DNA from: Pseudomonas wuhanensis
GTDB lineage: Bacteria; Pseudomonadota; Gammaproteobacteria; Pseudomonadales; Pseudomonadaceae
DNA: 64,000 nucleotides
NCBI RefSeq assembly: GCF_030687395.1
Contig: NZ_CP117430.1
Coordinates: 434,001-498,000 of the forward strand
Direction of reading: 5' to 3'
Below the pieces are notes generated by a model. The model was not told the DNA's origin. It did not search any database and was given only the letters and a program-made list of their open reading frames with translations. Shown piece by piece: positions 36,338-46,207 of the stretch (positions within the stretch are counted from its first letter, which is position 1; each line of letters opens with the position of its first letter). Both the position numbers and the translations under genes were made by a program.

Positions 36338-37267
36338 CTAAGCTAGATCGACACTATGTACTTCGTCTTTTTGGTAGTCGCTGATATAGGCGTGGTTGTG
36401 TTTATCAAGAACCATGTCATACGGGTCAAAAGCGCCAGGGATTGGAACCCGGCGAACAATCTCATGGGTGGTGGTACTCACTTCCACGACCTCTTTTCTG
36501 GTTTGATCCACGGCATAAGCGTTTCTTTCGCCGAATACTACTTTCCCTTCGCACGTCACAAAGTCGAAATGCCTGACGATCGATGACCGGGTGTCCAACA
36601 CGGTCAGTTTTCGAGCGTCCATACCCACGATATACACTTTGCTGCCGTCGGGGCTGACGGTAACCGCTGACGGATATTGTTCGGTTTTGATGATGCTGAT
36701 GACTTTGAAGGTCTTGCTGCTAATGACGGTGAGCGCGTCCTGATAAGGACCGCCAGGGGAGTTGGTGCTGGAAATATAAAGACGCGAATCGTCCTGGCTG
36801 ATATCCACACTTATAGAGGGAGAGGGTAATCCTCGCACTCTGCTCACCGCATAAGTGCGGGTGTCAATAATTGCCAGCCACTCTTTATCTTGTCGAACGG
36901 TGACGTAAACATGCTTCCCGTCCCGGCTGACGACGATTCCCCGAGGATGTCTTCCCACCGTGACGTTACCCACCGCATAGGTTTCAGTATCAATAACTGA
37001 AACCGAACTTGAACCGTAGTTGGTCACGTAAGCTCTTTTCCCTCCATGGGCAAGGACGATGTTTTGGGGATAACGCTCGACGGCGATGGTGCGGATTACC
37101 TTTCTGTTCCGGGTGTTGATCACTGACACATTGCCGGAAATGTAATTGCAAACAAAAACCCGTGATCCATCGTCGTTGATGGCTATCCCTCGCGGTCCTT
37201 CCCCTACGGGTATCGAATTGGATAGGTTGCGCGTAGTGGCGGGGGATGAACTCGAATGGTGACTCAT
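36338..37267 (-). CDS. YVTN beta-propeller repeat protein
   Basis: This 309-residue protein is built of about seven repeats of roughly 42 residues, such as GEGPRGIAINDDGSRVFVCN, VERYPQNIVLAHGGKRAYVT, VGRHPRGIVVSRDGKHVYVT and TEQYPSAVTVSPDGSKVYIV, forming a beta-propeller. There is no clear signal peptide (MSHHSSSSPATTRNLSN). Base and codon use is more AT-rich than in neighbours, suggesting later acquisition. AGGAG lies about 8 bases before ATG 37267. Function is unknown; such propellers often bind ligands or surfaces. Confidence 0.85.
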   Translation of the reverse strand: MSHHSSSSPATTRNLSNSIPVGEGPRGIAINDDGSRVFVCNYISGNVSVINTRNRKVIRTIAVERYPQNIVLAHGGKRAYVTNYGSSSVSVIDTETYAVGNVTVGRHPRGIVVSRDGKHVYVTVRQDKEWLAIIDTRTYAVSRVRGLPSPSISVDISQDDSRLYISSTNSPGGPYQDALTVISSKTFKVISIIKTEQYPSAVTVSPDGSKVYIVGMDARKLTVLDTRSSIVRHFDFVTCEGKVVFGERNAYAVDQTRKEVVEVSTTTHEIVRRVPIPGAFDPYDMVLDKHNHAYISDYQKDEVHSVDLA

Positions 37268-37551
37268 AGTAGAACTCCTGTTCAGACGCTCGGACAACCG
37301 CCCGAGATCAGGTTCATCAATGACCTGTATTGGTGGCTACTGTCAGATATGACAGTTCTGACGAGTGGTAAAGGCTTTTTGGAAGCGAATATGGGACAGC
37401 GTCTGTAGGTTTTTTCTTCCGGTTAACACTCTCTTAACATCTCGACCTCAAGGTCATGATCGTATTTCTCGATGTTTCAGAGCGAAATTTTCCGCTTTAA
37501 GTCGATAGATAACTCGATAATCTTGGGCGCAGTTCTTACAGGATTTGGGCA
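37268..37551. other. 284-bp intergenic region, no gene
   Basis: This divergent gap between the YVTN gene and cytochrome b561 is AT-richer than its surroundings and probably holds both promoters. No repeat or clear operator was recognised. Confidence 0.55.
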
Positions 37552-38103
37552 ATGCAGCTACGTAACTCTTCTTCCCGCTACGGTTGGGTCAGCATCTTCA
37601 TGCACTGGGGTGTGGCGCTCGCCGTCTTCGGCCTGTTCGCATTAGGGCTGTGGATGGTCGGTCTCGACTACTACAGCTCCTGGCGTAAAGATGCGCCGGA
37701 TCTGCACAAGAGCATTGGCCTGGTGTTGTTCGCCGTCATGCTGCTGCGGGTGTTGTGGCGCTTCATCAGCCCACCTCCACCGCCCCTGCAAAGTTATAGC
37801 CGCATGACGCGTCTTGGCGCCGTGTTCGGCCACGCCTTCCTCTATCTCGGGCTGTTCGCTGTGATGATTGCCGGTTACCTGATTTCCACCGCAGACGGTG
37901 TCGGAATCCCGGTGTTTGGCCTGTTTGAAGTTCCTGCACTGGTTTCCGGACTACCGGACCAGGCAGACACCGCTGGTGTAATCCATTTGTACCTGGCTTG
38001 GGCGCTGGTAATTTTTTCCGGCCTCCATGCGTTGGCAGCATTGAAACACCACTTTATCGATCGTGATGCGACCCTGGCGCGAATGCTGGGACGCAAAGCC
38101 TGA
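37552..38103 (+). CDS. Cytochrome b561
   Basis: This 183-residue inner-membrane haem protein has four transmembrane helices. His residues expected to hold two haems appear in [12 protein letters not shown] (helix 1), [21 protein letters not shown] and [20 protein letters not shown] (helix 4). The family moves electrons across or within the membrane, often oxidising ubiquinol or reacting with superoxide. The YceI gene starts 32 bp later on the same strand, a common pairing in proteobacteria. Confidence 0.93.
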   Translation: MQLRNSSSRYGWVSIFMHWGVALAVFGLFALGLWMVGLDYYSSWRKDAPDLHKSIGLVLFAVMLLRVLWRFISPPPPPLQSYSRMTRLGAVFGHAFLYLGLFAVMIAGYLISTADGVGIPVFGLFEVPALVSGLPDQADTAGVIHLYLAWALVIFSGLHALAALKHHFIDRDATLARMLGRKA

Positions 38104-38135
38104 TGTTCAACCTCGACTCCAAAGGAATAGAAAGC

Positions 38136-38729
38136 ATGTTGAAAAAGACGCTCGCCGCTCTGGCAATCGGTTCTGCCCTGCTGTCGGCTAACGTGATGGC
38201 GGCCGATTATGTTGTCGACAAAGAAGGCCAGCACGCCTTCGTTGACTTCAAGATCAGCCACCTGGGTTACAGCTACATCACCGGTACCTTCAAGGATATC
38301 GACGGCAAGTTCAGCTTCGACGCTGCCAAGCCGGAAGACAGCAAGATCGAGTTCAACGTGCGCACCGCCAGCGTGTTCACCAACCACGCCGAACGTGACA
38401 AGCACGTCGCCAGCGATGACTTCCTGAACGTGGGTAAATTCGCCGACGCCAAGTTCGTCTCCACCAGCGTCAAATCCACCGGCAAAAACGCCGCTGGCAA
38501 AGACACTGCCGACGTAACCGGTAACCTGACCTTGCTGGGTGTGACCAAGCCAATCGTGGTCAAAGCCACCTTCCTGGGTGAAGGCAAGGATCCATGGGGC
38601 GGCTACCGTGCCGGCTTCGAAGGCACCACCAGCATCAAGCGTTCCGATTTCGGCAAACAGAAAGATTTGGGCCCAACGTCCGATGCGGTTGAACTGTACG
38701 TTACGTTTGAAGGTGTGAAAGCGAAGTGA
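38136..38729 (+). CDS. YceI-family periplasmic lipocalin-like protein
   Basis: This 197-residue protein has a signal peptide ([20 protein letters not shown], cleaved after MAA). The mature YceI domain contains [47 protein letters not shown] and [15 protein letters not shown]. YceI proteins bind isoprenoid quinone-like lipids in a beta-barrel and often accompany cytochrome b561, as here. The homologue at this map position in P. aeruginosa was reported as the secreted protease PasP; protease activity is not evident from sequence. The ATG at 38136 has AAGGA upstream. Confidence 0.92.
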   Translation: MLKKTLAALAIGSALLSANVMAADYVVDKEGQHAFVDFKISHLGYSYITGTFKDIDGKFSFDAAKPEDSKIEFNVRTASVFTNHAERDKHVASDDFLNVGKFADAKFVSTSVKSTGKNAAGKDTADVTGNLTLLGVTKPIVVKATFLGEGKDPWGGYRAGFEGTTSIKRSDFGKQKDLGPTSDAVELYVTFEGVKAK

Positions 38730-38745
38730 AATTCGCTGCTTGAAC

Positions 38746-38783
38746 AAAAACGCCCCTGATCTCGCGATCCGGGGCGTTTTTTA
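38746..38783 (+). terminator. Intrinsic terminator after yceI
   Basis: AAAAACGCCCC pairs with GGGGCGTTTTTT; inside, GATC-TCGC-GATC forms a second small stem. It lies 17 bp after the yceI stop. Confidence 0.93.
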
Positions 38784-38819
38784 TGGTCTGCCAGAATCCA
38801 TACGGACGGTGCCGAGCTA

Positions 38820-38913
38820 CTGTGGGAGCGGGCTTGCCCGCGATGGCGGTGGGTCAGTCAATATCAATGTTTGCTGGACGGACGTCATCGCGGGCAAGCC
38901 CGCTCCCACAGGG
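38820..38913. repeat. REP pair (inverted) 5
   Basis: The inverted REP units are separated by about 45 bp and lie between two terminators in the convergent yceI/rhlE gap. Confidence 0.92.
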
Positions 38914-38927
38914 TTCTTCGCCAGCAT

Positions 38928-38968
38928 AAAAAAATGCCCCGGATCGCGAGATCCGGGGCATTTTTCAT
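38928..38968 (-). terminator. Bidirectional intrinsic terminator for rhlE
   Basis: The long stem AAAAATGCCCCGGATC / GATCCGGGGCATTTTT closes on GCGA, 13 bp after the rhlE stop. The core GATCTCGCGATCCGGGGC (minus strand) is shared with the yceI terminator in the opposite orientation. Confidence 0.93.
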
Positions 38969-38980
38969 ATCAGCGATAAA

Positions 38981-40846
38981 TCAGCGATTGCGGGTCAGCA
39001 ACGCTGGTTTTTCGCCGCGCGGACGGCCTGGGAGTTGATCAAGTTGTTCAGGTGTCGGGAAGCGATCGCTTTTCGACTCCTTGTGAATGATCTTCGGTGC
39101 CGGGCCCCGCGGGTTCTGCACGGCCGGTTCCGAACGAGGTTGTTCGTCACGGGCCGGGCGGCGGTTGCGGGACTCTTCGCGACGGGCCTGGCCATCACGT
39201 GGAGCACCGTTGCGTGGGCCGCTGCGCTTGGCCGGTGGCGTGCCGGTGGTTGCGCCGCTGCTGTTGCGCGGACCGTTCTGGCGACCTTGTGGCTGACCGG
39301 TGCGCGGAGCACTCGCGCCTGCGCCTTGTGCCGGAGCGCCCGGACGGCGGCCACGGCCCTGAGCAGGTTTCTGCTGAGGCACGTAGTCGACGCGGTTACC
39401 AAAGTTATCGACATCGTCGTCCAGGAACTCGTCCGGAGCACGGTCAGCGGCGGCGCGAGGTGCCGGGCGCTGTTGCTCGCGGGCCGGGGTACCTTCGCGA
39501 GGCTTGTGTTCACGGGCAGGGCGATCGCCACGGCCAGTGGCGGCAGGTTTTTCCTTGCCGCCCTTGTCCTTGCCTTTGTCTTTACGACCGCCGCCACCAC
39601 CGCTGCCGTTCGGACCATCGCCGCGCGGGCCACGTGGGTTGCGCGGGTTACGCACATCCGGACGCTCGCGAACTTCTGGTTTCTCGGCTTCCACGGCGCT
39701 GGAATCGAAGCCCATCAGGTCGCCGTCGGCGATTTTCTGCTTGGTCATGCGCTCGATGCTTTTCAGCAGCTTTTCTTCGTCCGGAGCGACCAGCGAGATC
39801 GCCTCGCCCGAACGACCGGCACGGCCGGTACGACCGATGCGGTGCACGTAATCTTCATCGACGTTCGGCAGTTCGAAGTTGACCACGTGGGGCAACTGGT
39901 CGATGTCCAGGCCGCGAGCGGCGATGTCGGTGGCGACCAGGATGCGCACTTCACCGGCCTTGAAGTCGGCCAGGGCTTTGGTGCGGGCGTTCTGGCTCTT
40001 GTTGCCGTGGATGGCGACGGCGGTGAGGCCGTGTTTGTCCAGGTACTCGGCCAAACGGTTGGCGCCGTGCTTGGTGCGGGTGAACACCAGCACCTGTTCC
40101 CAGGCACCAGCGGTGATCAGGTGCGCGAGCAGCGAACGCTTGTGGTTGGCTGGCAGACGGAAAACACGCTGTTCGATCCGCTCGACCGTGGTGTTCGGCG
40201 GCGTGACTTCGATGCGTTCCGGGTTGTGCAGCAGCTTGCCGGCGAGGTCGGTGATGTCTTTGGAGAACGTCGCCGAGAACAGCAGGTTCTGGCGCTTGCT
40301 CGGCAGACGGGCAAGGACCTTTTTCACGTCATGGACAAAGCCCATGTCGAGCATGCGGTCGGCTTCGTCCAGCACGAGGATTTCCACGTGGGACAGATCG
40401 ACACTGCCTTGGCCAGCGAGGTCGAGCAGGCGGCCGGGGCAGGCCACCAGCACGTCGACACCGCGGGACATGGCCTGAACCTGTGGGTTCATGCCGACGC
40501 CGCCGAAGATGCAGGCGCTGACGAACTTCAGGTCACGGGCATAGACCTTGAAGCTCTCGTGCACCTGGGCCGCGAGTTCGCGGGTTGGGGTCAGGACCAG
40601 TACGCGCGGTTGGCGCGGGCCGTGACGCTGGGATTTGTCCGGGTGACCGTTGGGAAACAACCGCTCCAGAATCGGAAGGGCGAAGCCGCCGGTTTTACCA
40701 GTACCTGTCTGTGCCGCAACCATCAGGTCGCGACCTTGCAACACGGCGGGAATGGCCCGCTGTTGCACCGGAGTAGGCTCGGTATAGCCCGCTGCCTCGA
40801 TGGCGCGGACTAAAGCCTCGGAGAGACCGAGGGAAGCAAAGGACAT
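38981..40846 (-). CDS. rhlE: DEAD-box RNA helicase RhlE-type
   Basis: This 621-residue ATP-dependent RNA helicase has the Q motif region [20 protein letters not shown] and Walker [16 protein letters not shown] at about residues 44-58. The DEAD motif is in [15 protein letters not shown] in FSATFSKD, and motif VI is [13 protein letters not shown]. From about residue 390 onward the tail is long, basic and low-complexity (Gly/Arg/Pro/Lys-rich), as in RhlE proteins of Pseudomonas, and should bind RNA non-specifically. ATG 40846 starts the conserved [20 protein letters not shown]; the upstream frame is rejected. The role is in RNA turnover, ribosome assembly or cold growth. Confidence 0.93.
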   Translation of the reverse strand: MSFASLGLSEALVRAIEAAGYTEPTPVQQRAIPAVLQGRDLMVAAQTGTGKTGGFALPILERLFPNGHPDKSQRHGPRQPRVLVLTPTRELAAQVHESFKVYARDLKFVSACIFGGVGMNPQVQAMSRGVDVLVACPGRLLDLAGQGSVDLSHVEILVLDEADRMLDMGFVHDVKKVLARLPSKRQNLLFSATFSKDITDLAGKLLHNPERIEVTPPNTTVERIEQRVFRLPANHKRSLLAHLITAGAWEQVLVFTRTKHGANRLAEYLDKHGLTAVAIHGNKSQNARTKALADFKAGEVRILVATDIAARGLDIDQLPHVVNFELPNVDEDYVHRIGRTGRAGRSGEAISLVAPDEEKLLKSIERMTKQKIADGDLMGFDSSAVEAEKPEVRERPDVRNPRNPRGPRGDGPNGSGGGGGRKDKGKDKGGKEKPAATGRGDRPAREHKPREGTPAREQQRPAPRAAADRAPDEFLDDDVDNFGNRVDYVPQQKPAQGRGRRPGAPAQGAGASAPRTGQPQGRQNGPRNSSGATTGTPPAKRSGPRNGAPRDGQARREESRNRRPARDEQPRSEPAVQNPRGPAPKIIHKESKSDRFPTPEQLDQLPGRPRGEKPALLTRNR

Positions 40847-41068
40847 GAGTAATCCTGTTTTAGTTAGGGCTTGGCCCAATGGGAGTCTTGCCTGGCGCGA
40901 ATGGCGTTTAAGAGGACGCAATCCCGTCCGGTCCTGCTGGGCCTCGAAGGCTCGTCTGGAGCGCTCGCGCGGGCTGAAAAGCTGCGCTGTAGCGGGATCG
41001 AGATGCCTTGAACAAGTCCGAGCGTCCGGGCGTGAGCCTGGCGGGAAGGCCGGAGTATAACAGAGCAA

Positions 41069-41884
41069 TCACTGCGCGCCGCTTTCCTGCTGCTCAACGG
41101 TTTTTCCGCCGGTTGCGGTGGCGTTGGCGGCCCGTGCTTCGATGGCTGGGCCGGCGCCATAGCGGGCGCTCAGTTCGGCATAGGCCGGCTCGCGCTTGAA
41201 ACGTTTGAGCTCGGCACCGAAACGCTGCACCAACAAATCCATCCCGGCATTGCGGCGTACCGCCAGAAACTGGCTTTGCTGGCTGATGATGACCGGGTTC
41301 TCGGTGATCTTGTCGCGGATATTCAGTTGATCGAGCAAATGCTGGCCGACCCGGCGATCAGTGATCAGCAGGTCGATGCGACCGCGCACCAGTTTGCCGA
41401 AGTTGGCTTCATGGGTGGGAGCCGGTTCTTGGGTGAACAGCGTCGATTCGCTGAAGTCCTTGCTGTACAGGTAGCCCGGCGAGGTACCGATGGTCAGGCC
41501 TTTCAGGTCGTCCAGGGTGCGAAATGGAAACGGCCGTTCATTGGCGTAGAACATCACGAACTCGACTTGCGAGAGCGGTTCGCTGGGGTAGAGCAGGGTC
41601 GCTTCGCGTTCATTGCTGTGGAAAATATCCAGCACACCATCTGCCTGGCCTTGCTCGAGCATCGACAGGCAGCGTTTCCACGGCAGGAACTGCCATTCCA
41701 CGTCGATCCCGAGGCGTTTGAAGACGATGGCCGTGGTTTCGTAGTCCAGGCCCAGCGATTTGCCGTTTTCCTCGTACACGTAAGGTGCCCAAGGTTCGGT
41801 GACAATACGCAACTTCTCGCCCCGAGCGGTGAGGCTCAGGCAAGTGAACAGAAGCACGGTGAGTAACTGAGCGATCAGGGGCAT
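41069..41884 (-). CDS. Orphan family-3 periplasmic solute-binding protein
   Basis: This 271-residue protein has a signal peptide (MPLIAQLLTVLLFTCLSLTA) and a PBP2-type fold: LRIVTEPWAPYVYEENGKSL, WKRCLSMLEQGQADGVLDIF, LTIGTSPGYLYSKDF and RIDLLITDRRVGQHLLDQL. The EPWAPY and GQADG segments are typical of amino-acid-binding-like proteins. No permease or ATPase is adjacent, so it may bind a ligand for signalling or serve a transporter encoded elsewhere. The C-terminal 20 residues are Ala/Thr/Gly-rich. It is followed by rhlE 222 bp downstream. Confidence 0.85.
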   Translation of the reverse strand: MPLIAQLLTVLLFTCLSLTARGEKLRIVTEPWAPYVYEENGKSLGLDYETTAIVFKRLGIDVEWQFLPWKRCLSMLEQGQADGVLDIFHSNEREATLLYPSEPLSQVEFVMFYANERPFPFRTLDDLKGLTIGTSPGYLYSKDFSESTLFTQEPAPTHEANFGKLVRGRIDLLITDRRVGQHLLDQLNIRDKITENPVIISQQSQFLAVRRNAGMDLLVQRFGAELKRFKREPAYAELSARYGAGPAIEARAANATATGGKTVEQQESGAQ

Positions 41885-41958
41885 GGCTTGAGATTACGAC
41901 GAGAAATCATAAAGAGCCAGAAACCGGATCCAGAAGCTCTGGATCGGACATCAAAAGC

Positions 41959-42034
41959 AAAAGATCGCAGTCTTCGGTAGCGCCTGCAGAGGTACGTATT
42001 CCCCTGCAGGATCTGCCGAAGGCTGCGATCTTTT
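41959..42034. repeat. AAAAGATCGCAG-type inverted repeat, copy 1
   Basis: AAAAGATCGCAG...CTTCGG and CCGAAGG-CTGCGATCTTTT are arms of a 76-bp dyad with an inner CTGCAG pair. It lies between metF and the binding-protein gene, both minus strand. A shorter relative is at 50792. The T-run on either strand could allow termination. Confidence 0.8.
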
Positions 42035-42053
42035 GATCGTGCGTTAACGATTA

Positions 42054-42899
42054 TTAGCGTGGCAACTTCAGGTTGTTCCACACCGCCAGGCTCGGTTCAG
42101 CCTGATTCAGCGTGTAAAAGTGCAGCCCCGGTGCACCACCTTGCAGCAGGCGTTCGCACATCTCGGTGATGACTTGCTCACCAAAGCTTTGAATGCTTTG
42201 GGTGTCGTCGCCGTAAGCTTCCAGTTGCTTGCGGATCCAGCGCGGAATTTCCGCACCGCAAGCGTCGGAAAAGCGCGCCAGCTTGCTGTAGTTGGTGATC
42301 GGCATGATCCCCGGCACGATCGGGATGTTCACGCCCTTGGCCCGTACACGCTCGACGAAGTAGAAATAGCTGTCGGCGTTGAAGAAGTACTGGGTGATCG
42401 CACTGTTGGCGCCGGCGTTGGCCTTACGCACAAAGTTGTTGAGATCGTCTTCGAAATTTCGCGCTTGCGGATGCATCTCCGGGTAAGCGGCGACTTCGAT
42501 GTGGAAATGATCGCCGGTTTCTTCACGAATGAATTCAACCAGGTCATTGGCGTGACGCATCTCGCCGCTGGCCATGCCCATGCCCGAGGGCAGGTCACCG
42601 CGAAGCGCAACGATACGTGTGATGCCGGCTGCCTTGTACTGGCTCAGCAGGCCGCGCAGGTCGGCCTTGCTGTCGCCCACGCAGGACAAATGCGGTGCAG
42701 CAGGGACTTTGACTTCGCTTTCAAGCTGCAACACGGTGTTGAGGGTGCGATCACGGGTCGAACCACCAGCGCCGTAGGTGCAGGAGAAGAAGTCGGGATT
42801 GTAGGTCGCCAGGTGACGGGCAGTGGCGATCAGTTTTTCATGCCCAGCATCGGTCTTCGTAGGGAAGAATTCGAAGCTGTAGCGACGGTCTTGGGACAT
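42054..42899 (-). CDS. metF: 5,10-Methylenetetrahydrofolate reductase MetF
   Basis: MetF reduces 5,10-methylene-THF to 5-methyl-THF, the methyl donor for methionine synthesis, using FAD. The 281-residue barrel protein begins MSQDRRYSFEFFPTKTDAGH, with the family motif FEFFPTKT. It also has DFFSCTYGAGGSTRDRTL, CVGDSKADLRGLL, IVALRGDLPSG and ITQYFFNADSYFYFVERV. ATG 42899 is chosen because the family begins a few residues before FEFFP; the longer frame runs through a REP pair. It lies downstream of ahcY on the same strand, so two genes of the methionine/SAM cycle are adjacent. Confidence 0.97.
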   Translation of the reverse strand: MSQDRRYSFEFFPTKTDAGHEKLIATARHLATYNPDFFSCTYGAGGSTRDRTLNTVLQLESEVKVPAAPHLSCVGDSKADLRGLLSQYKAAGITRIVALRGDLPSGMGMASGEMRHANDLVEFIREETGDHFHIEVAAYPEMHPQARNFEDDLNNFVRKANAGANSAITQYFFNADSYFYFVERVRAKGVNIPIVPGIMPITNYSKLARFSDACGAEIPRWIRKQLEAYGDDTQSIQSFGEQVITEMCERLLQGGAPGLHFYTLNQAEPSLAVWNNLKLPR

Positions 42900-42944
42900 G
42901 GTCATATCCTTGGAAACACGTAAGCCGGACGCTTGCACATCCCA

Positions 42945-43068
42945 ATGTGGGAGCGGGCTTTTGTGGGAGTCGGGCTTGCCCGCGATGCTGGCACCTCGGT
43001 GTTTCAGGAACACTGAGGAGATGCTATCGCAGGCAAGCCAGCTCCCACAAAAAGCCCGCTCCCACAAG
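42945..43068. repeat. REP pair (inverted) 6, expanded
   Basis: This variant REP pair has a partial extra copy of the GTGGGAGCGGGCTT arm on one side and its complement on the other, so each half holds about one and a half units. It separates ahcY from metF. Confidence 0.88.
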
Positions 43069-43090
43069 GGAGAGCAGGCAGCAGGACCGA

Positions 43091-44650
<1,560 letters not shown>

Positions 44651-44820
44651 TTACCGTTTTGAAACGGGGGCGATTATAGCGGGCTATGCTGATCTTCCAA
44701 AGCGTTTCTGTTGGTCAATGTCCGAACGGTAATCGAGACCATAGTCGATGCGTAATAGAGCTCTAGTCCGGGCTCTGCCATGATGGCCGGCATCAATCGG
44801 CAAGACGGTCAGGAGTGAGC

Positions 44821-45225
44821 ATGAATTTCCACACCCGCAAATGGGTAAAACCCGAAGACCTCAACCCCAACGGCACGCTGTTCGGCGGCAGCCTGTTGCG
44901 CTGGATCGACGAAGAAGCGGCGATCTACGCCATCGTCCAGCTGGGTAATCAGCGCGTGGTCACCAAATACATTTCCGAGATCAATTTTGTCAGCGCCTCG
45001 CGTCAGGGCGACATCATCGAACTGGGCATCACCGCCACCGAGTTCGGTCGCACCTCGATCACGCTGACCTGCGAAGTGCGCAACAAGATCACCCGCAAGA
45101 GCATCCTGACGGTGGAGAAGATGGTTTTCGTCAACCTGGGTGAAGACGGCCTGCCCGCGCCGCACGGCCGGACCGAGATCAGGTACGTCAAAGACCAGTT
45201 CAAGGATGATGACATCGTCGGATAA
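44821..45225 (+). CDS. Acyl-CoA thioesterase, hotdog fold (YciA-type)
   Basis: This 134-residue hotdog-fold thioesterase hydrolyses acyl-CoA esters. It begins MNFHTRKWVKPEDLNPNGTL and has the family motif NPNGTLFGGSLLRWIDEEAA, whose Asp is the expected catalytic residue, then FVSASRQGDIIELGITATEF. AGGAG is properly spaced for ATG 44821, whereas the GTG six bases earlier sits too close to it. It is divergent from ahcY and precedes the FNT-family gene by 73 bp. The exact acyl substrate is unknown. Confidence 0.9.
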   Translation: MNFHTRKWVKPEDLNPNGTLFGGSLLRWIDEEAAIYAIVQLGNQRVVTKYISEINFVSASRQGDIIELGITATEFGRTSITLTCEVRNKITRKSILTVEKMVFVNLGEDGLPAPHGRTEIRYVKDQFKDDDIVG

Positions 45226-45246
45226 GCGAACCTCCTACAGAACGGA

Positions 45247-45292
45247 CCTGAACCCCGCGTGTCGTAATTAAACGACACGCCACTGGTTCAGG
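45247..45292 (+). promoter_or_regulatory. Long hairpin covering the Shine-Dalgarno of the FNT-family gene
   Basis: This near-perfect dyad has CCTGAACC pairing with GGTTCAGG on the outside and GCGTGTCGT pairing with ACGACACGC inside, closing on AATTAA. CC and CACT form the internal bulge. The 3' outer arm includes the AGG of AGGAG (45290-45294), the ribosome-binding site of the gene starting at 45299. There is no U-run, so it is not a classic terminator of the upstream thioesterase gene. Confidence 0.7.
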
Positions 45293-45298
45293 AGCTTT

Positions 45299-46186
45299 AT
45301 GGACACGTCCAAAGACGGCAAGACCCCGGACCTCTCGGCGAAAGAACAGCGCGAGGTCGACAAGAACCAGCCACCGCGCGCGGCGGTGCTGCACGAAATC
45401 ATTCGCACCCAGGGTGATAAGGAGCTCGAGCGTAGTGTCGCGGCGCTGTGGTGGTCGGCCCTGGCTGCCGGCCTGACCATGGGTTTGTCGCTGATGGGCA
45501 TGGGGCTGCTCAACTCGCGTCTGCCGGACGGCGAGGGCTTCAAGGTGATCGCCAGCTTCGGTTACTGCGCAGGTTTTCTCGCGGTGATTCTCGCCCGCCA
45601 GCAACTCTTCACCGAAAATACCCTGACTGCCGTACTGCCGATCATGAGCAAACCTACGCTGGGTAACTTCGGTCGGCTTCTGCGACTGTGGTCGGTAGTG
45701 CTGGTGGGCAACCTCTGCGGCACCTTGCTGGTGGCGTATGTGATGTTGCACCTGCCGATTTTCGACACCAAGACCGATCTGGCCTTCCTCGACATCGGGC
45801 GCAAGGTCATGGAGAACGATGCCAGCAAAATGTTCGCCAAAGGCATCATCTCCGGCTGGATGATTGCCACCATGGTCTGGATGATCCCGTCCATGGAAAG
45901 CGCCAAGATGTGGATCATCATCCTCATCACCTATTTCATGGCCCTTGGAGATTTCACCCACATCGTGGTCGGATCGGTCGAGGTTTCCTACCTGGTATTT
46001 GCCGGCGACTTACCGTGGAAGGATTTCTGGCTGGTATTCGCAGGTCCCACGCTGGTGGGGAACATCATCGGTGGCAGTTTTATCTTCGCGCTGATCAGTC
46101 ACGCGCAGATTCGCAGTGAAATCGGGCCGGCGAAGACGTCGGCGGAGCGGGACCAGGAGCCCGAACCGCAGAAGATCAAAAAATGA
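45299..46186 (+). CDS. Formate/nitrite transporter (FNT) family membrane protein, YfdC-like
   Basis: This 295-residue protein has a charged cytoplasmic N-terminus (about residues 1-55, MDTSKDGKTPDLSAKEQREV), six transmembrane helices and a charged tail ending PEPQKIKK. FNT-type segments are AAGLTMGLSLMGMGLL, LVGNLCGTLLVAYV, FAKGIISGWMIATMVWM and LVGNIIGGSFIFALI. FNT channels pass small monovalent anions such as formate or nitrite. The long N-terminus and overall pattern are closest to YfdC, whose substrate is not known. Its leader forms a hairpin that would mask the ribosome-binding site. Confidence 0.87.
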   Translation: MDTSKDGKTPDLSAKEQREVDKNQPPRAAVLHEIIRTQGDKELERSVAALWWSALAAGLTMGLSLMGMGLLNSRLPDGEGFKVIASFGYCAGFLAVILARQQLFTENTLTAVLPIMSKPTLGNFGRLLRLWSVVLVGNLCGTLLVAYVMLHLPIFDTKTDLAFLDIGRKVMENDASKMFAKGIISGWMIATMVWMIPSMESAKMWIIILITYFMALGDFTHIVVGSVEVSYLVFAGDLPWKDFWLVFAGPTLVGNIIGGSFIFALISHAQIRSEIGPAKTSAERDQEPEPQKIKK

Positions 46187-46207
46187 TCAGTGGCAAAACT
46201 GACTCTG

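Noticed and set aside
40846..41068. N-terminal extension of the RhlE helicase
   Set aside because: Residues before MSFASLG are Arg/Pro-rich with no helicase similarity and would overlap the end of the upstream gene region.
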